Below, piece by piece: positions 38,395 to 40,029 of a stretch of 40,029 nt of DNA. Position 1 is the first letter of the stretch. Each line of letters opens with the position of its first letter. Source of the DNA: Caldisericota bacterium (GTDB lineage: Bacteria; Caldisericota; Caldisericia; UBA6126); NCBI GenBank assembly GCA_003566815.1, contig PXBT01000218.1, positions 1 to 40,029 on the forward strand, read 5' to 3'. The notes under the pieces are model-generated. The model was given only the letters and a program-made list of their open reading frames with translations. It was not told the DNA's origin and searched no databases. A program made the position numbers and the translations under genes.

Positions 38395-39122
38395 TAAAGT
38401 TCTTTAAACATTTTTACTATATTGCTAACATCTTTTGGTTGCAATATTTCATTTTTATAATTTTTAATAAAATCTAATAACTGATTCAATGTTACGATCA
38501 ATACAGTTTCATCTTTTGTTCTTACTACTACATCATCATTGGTAAAAACCACTACCCCTTGAATCCAGTATGGAAAGCTTGATTGATGGAGCATTTTTCT
38601 TGATCTCTTATCTAAATATGTTTTAAGCTCCCATATATTTCGCTTGAGCTGACGGCTTGGATTGCTAATATAGCCCCGATAAATTCCTCCATTCCTGCCT
38701 ATTTTCTGGTATTCCCATCGATCTCCTATGCAGCTCACTTCACCTTTGTAATGCTTTGTTTCAAGTAAAAAAATCCCTTTGGGGCCTATTAACACATGAT
38801 CAATATCACAATTTTTAAAAGGAAGAGATAAATTATTTATTAGGGTATACCTATCATCAAGCGAAGAAAGAGTCTCTTCAACTTTTTTCTGGCCAGTTAG
38901 TCCTGATCGCCAGATTCTTGCCTGGGTTATTTTGCTCTGATACAAATAACCCCCAAATAAAAAAGCAAGAGCCCCTCCGGAAAAAACCAAAAATGATCCA
39001 ACATCAATCGCATGAACCATAACAAAAAAACCTGCAATAGCAATCAAAATTTCAATTAATGTTTGAAAATGCAGTGAAGATAAAGTTTCTTTTACAAAAT
39101 TTTTCTTATTAATGGTAATCAT
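38394..39122 (-). CDS. NERD-domain membrane protein
   Basis: 242 residues. Two hydrophobic helices near the N-terminus (about 21-37 and 41-60) are followed by a NERD (nuclease-related) domain: CDIDHVLIGPKGIFLLETKHYKGEV, with the D...ExK arrangement of the restriction-endonuclease fold. The remaining ~90 residues include IQGVVVFTNDDVVV. NERD proteins are thought to process nucleic acid, but their biological role is unknown; here it would be held at the inner face of the membrane. Insertion between rnhB and yraN is less usual. It overlaps rnhB by 14 nt and yraN by one base. Confidence 0.87.
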   Translation of the reverse strand: MITINKKNFVKETLSSLHFQTLIEILIAIAGFFVMVHAIDVGSFLVFSGGALAFLFGGYLYQSKITQARIWRSGLTGQKKVEETLSSLDDRYTLINNLSLPFKNCDIDHVLIGPKGIFLLETKHYKGEVSCIGDRWEYQKIGRNGGIYRGYISNPSRQLKRNIWELKTYLDKRSRKMLHQSSFPYWIQGVVVFTNDDVVVRTKDETVLIVTLNQLLDFIKNYKNEILQPKDVSNIVKMFKEL

Positions 39123-39774
39123 TGATACCTCTTATCGAAAAACTCAAACGATGAACAGGAGTTAGTCCATAGTGAGAAATAGCTGTAATATGTTTTTTTG
39201 TTCCATAGCCTTTATTTTGACAAAAATCATATTCAGGGTAGGATGCATGAATCTTGTCCATGATATGATCCCTCGTAACCTTGGCTACAATAGAAGCAGC
39301 CGCTATAGATGCTATCAAATTATCTCCTTTAATAATATTCAATACAGTGCACTGATCAAAATAGAATGAAAAGGATGTGCTTCCATCTATAGCAACCAGA
39401 AATGGATGAAAAAAAGTAATTGAATTTTTTAAAGAATCCAGGCACTTATCCAAAGCTATCTTCATTGCCTTTTGAGTAGCCTGAAGAATATTGACTCTGT
39501 CAATAATACTGTTGTTAACAATGCCTATGCCAATACAGACATCTTTTGATACAATTTCTTGATATACATGCTCTCTTGTTTTTTTGTTTATTTTTTTTGA
39601 ATCACTCAAAAAGAAAGGCTCCACCTTGTGATGAAAACAAACTGCAGCAGCTACTACAGGTCCAGCCAGTGCGCCCCTTCCTGCTTCATCCACTCCGATG
39701 CAATGCTTGATTTGAAGCTGATGGCACATTTTTTTTTGATTATCCCAAAGAGATCCTCCAAAAGCATCAAGCAT
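39109..39774 (-). CDS. rnhB: Ribonuclease HII
   Basis: Degrades RNA in RNA-DNA hybrids, including ribonucleotides misinserted in DNA. 221 residues. The motifs are CIGVDEAGRGALAGPVVAAAV (Asp29, Glu30), DSKKINKKTRE, AIDGS (Asp130) and DNLIASIAAASIVAKVTRD. KGYGTKKH and HYGLTPVHRLSF close the domain. GGAG just upstream of the ATG lies in the lepB coding region, and the two genes overlap by 8 nt, so translation is coupled. Confidence 0.95.
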   Translation of the reverse strand: MLDAFGGSLWDNQKKMCHQLQIKHCIGVDEAGRGALAGPVVAAAVCFHHKVEPFFLSDSKKINKKTREHVYQEIVSKDVCIGIGIVNNSIIDRVNILQATQKAMKIALDKCLDSLKNSITFFHPFLVAIDGSTSFSFYFDQCTVLNIIKGDNLIASIAAASIVAKVTRDHIMDKIHASYPEYDFCQNKGYGTKKHITAISHYGLTPVHRLSFSIRGINDYH

Positions 39775-40029
39775 GTTCTCCTGCCCATCTTAAAGAAGAA
39801 AGAGGCCACACCACCCACAACACTTTCCCTGAAATTTGATTTAGGTGAATGGGTCCATAATGCCTGCTATCAAGGCTCTCGTTTAAATTGTCTCCCAAAA
39901 GGAAAAAATGGTTGTCTTTGAGTTGAATATCCATTGGCTTTCCATCAAATAACTTGCTCACTCTTTCTCCCGGACTCGCATAAACTCGTTTAATTGACTT
40001 CTCAAAACTTGACTGAGATTCAAAAAAAA
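39767..40029 (-). CDS. lepB: Signal peptidase I, C-terminal part (5' end beyond window)
   Basis: Cleaves signal peptides from exported proteins at the outer face of the membrane. Only the last 86 codons are in the window; the reading frame is open to the right edge. Visible are box D, SIKRVYASPGERV with the catalytic Lys, and box E, FLLGDNLNESLDSRHYG (Asp-Ser-Arg), then ISGKVLWVVWPLSS. The catalytic Ser and membrane anchor must lie beyond the window. GDNLNES instead of the common GDNRxxS is a small variation. Confidence 0.92.
   Translation of the reverse strand, partial: FFESQSSFEKSIKRVYASPGERVSKLFDGKPMDIQLKDNHFFLLGDNLNESLDSRHYGPIHLNQISGKVLWVVWPLSSLRWAGEHA

Overview
The window is AT-rich and densely coded on both strands, with strong GGAGG-type ribosome sites and many 1-11 nt translational-coupling overlaps. 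The gene content suggests an anaerobic, amino-acid-fermenting bacterium: NuoE/NuoF-type subunits of a soluble NAD-linked iron-sulfur enzyme, two glutamate dehydrogenases, and a multi-subunit iron-sulfur flavoprotein amino-acid dehydrogenase. Copper-amine-oxidase-like stalk domains, a 400-residue S1 protein, PcrA with its C-terminal Tudor-like tail, and the lepB-rnhB-yraN grouping point to a low-GC Firmicutes-like or related candidate-phylum lineage. The species cannot be fixed from the sequence. No tRNA, rRNA, CRISPR array or insertion sequence was seen.

Layout: (1) 1-1923, minus: nuoE and the start of nuoF, preceded by a good promoter, a 26-codon ORF and an intrinsic terminator, which is an attenuator-like leader. 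(2) 2126-10819: a glutamate dehydrogenase, a small membrane coiled-coil gene on the opposite strand, a 31-bp hairpin palindrome, two large overlapping genes with the ATP-binding domain of PEP synthase but no phosphohistidine or PEP domains, then a second, different glutamate dehydrogenase. (3) 10942-13107: a class V aminotransferase and 3-phosphoglycerate dehydrogenase, a likely serine pathway, with its own promoter and terminator. (4) 13148-22359: comM and rsmG diverging from secD-secF, then pcrA and rpsA (minus), and a small secreted stalk-domain protein. (5) 22360-28808, minus: five overlapping or abutting genes for an amino-acid dehydrogenase complex, a glutamate-racemase homologue that has lost one catalytic cysteine, and recG. 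(6) 28913-34658: three envelope genes (VWA-like/FHA membrane protein, beta-propeller plus stalk protein, heparinase II/III-like enzyme). (7) 34664-37995: nadA-nadB-nadC, de novo NAD synthesis. (8) 38005-40029, minus: lepB (partial), rnhB, a NERD-domain protein and yraN.

The most unusual parts are the pair of truncated PEP-synthase-like proteins flanked by glutamate dehydrogenases, one of them carrying receiver-type signalling domains; the racemase homologue coupled to an amino-acid dehydrogenase complex; the attenuator-like leader ORF; the very acidic insertion in SecD; and the three-gene envelope locus. All functional statements rest on reading motifs by eye; no database search was run.
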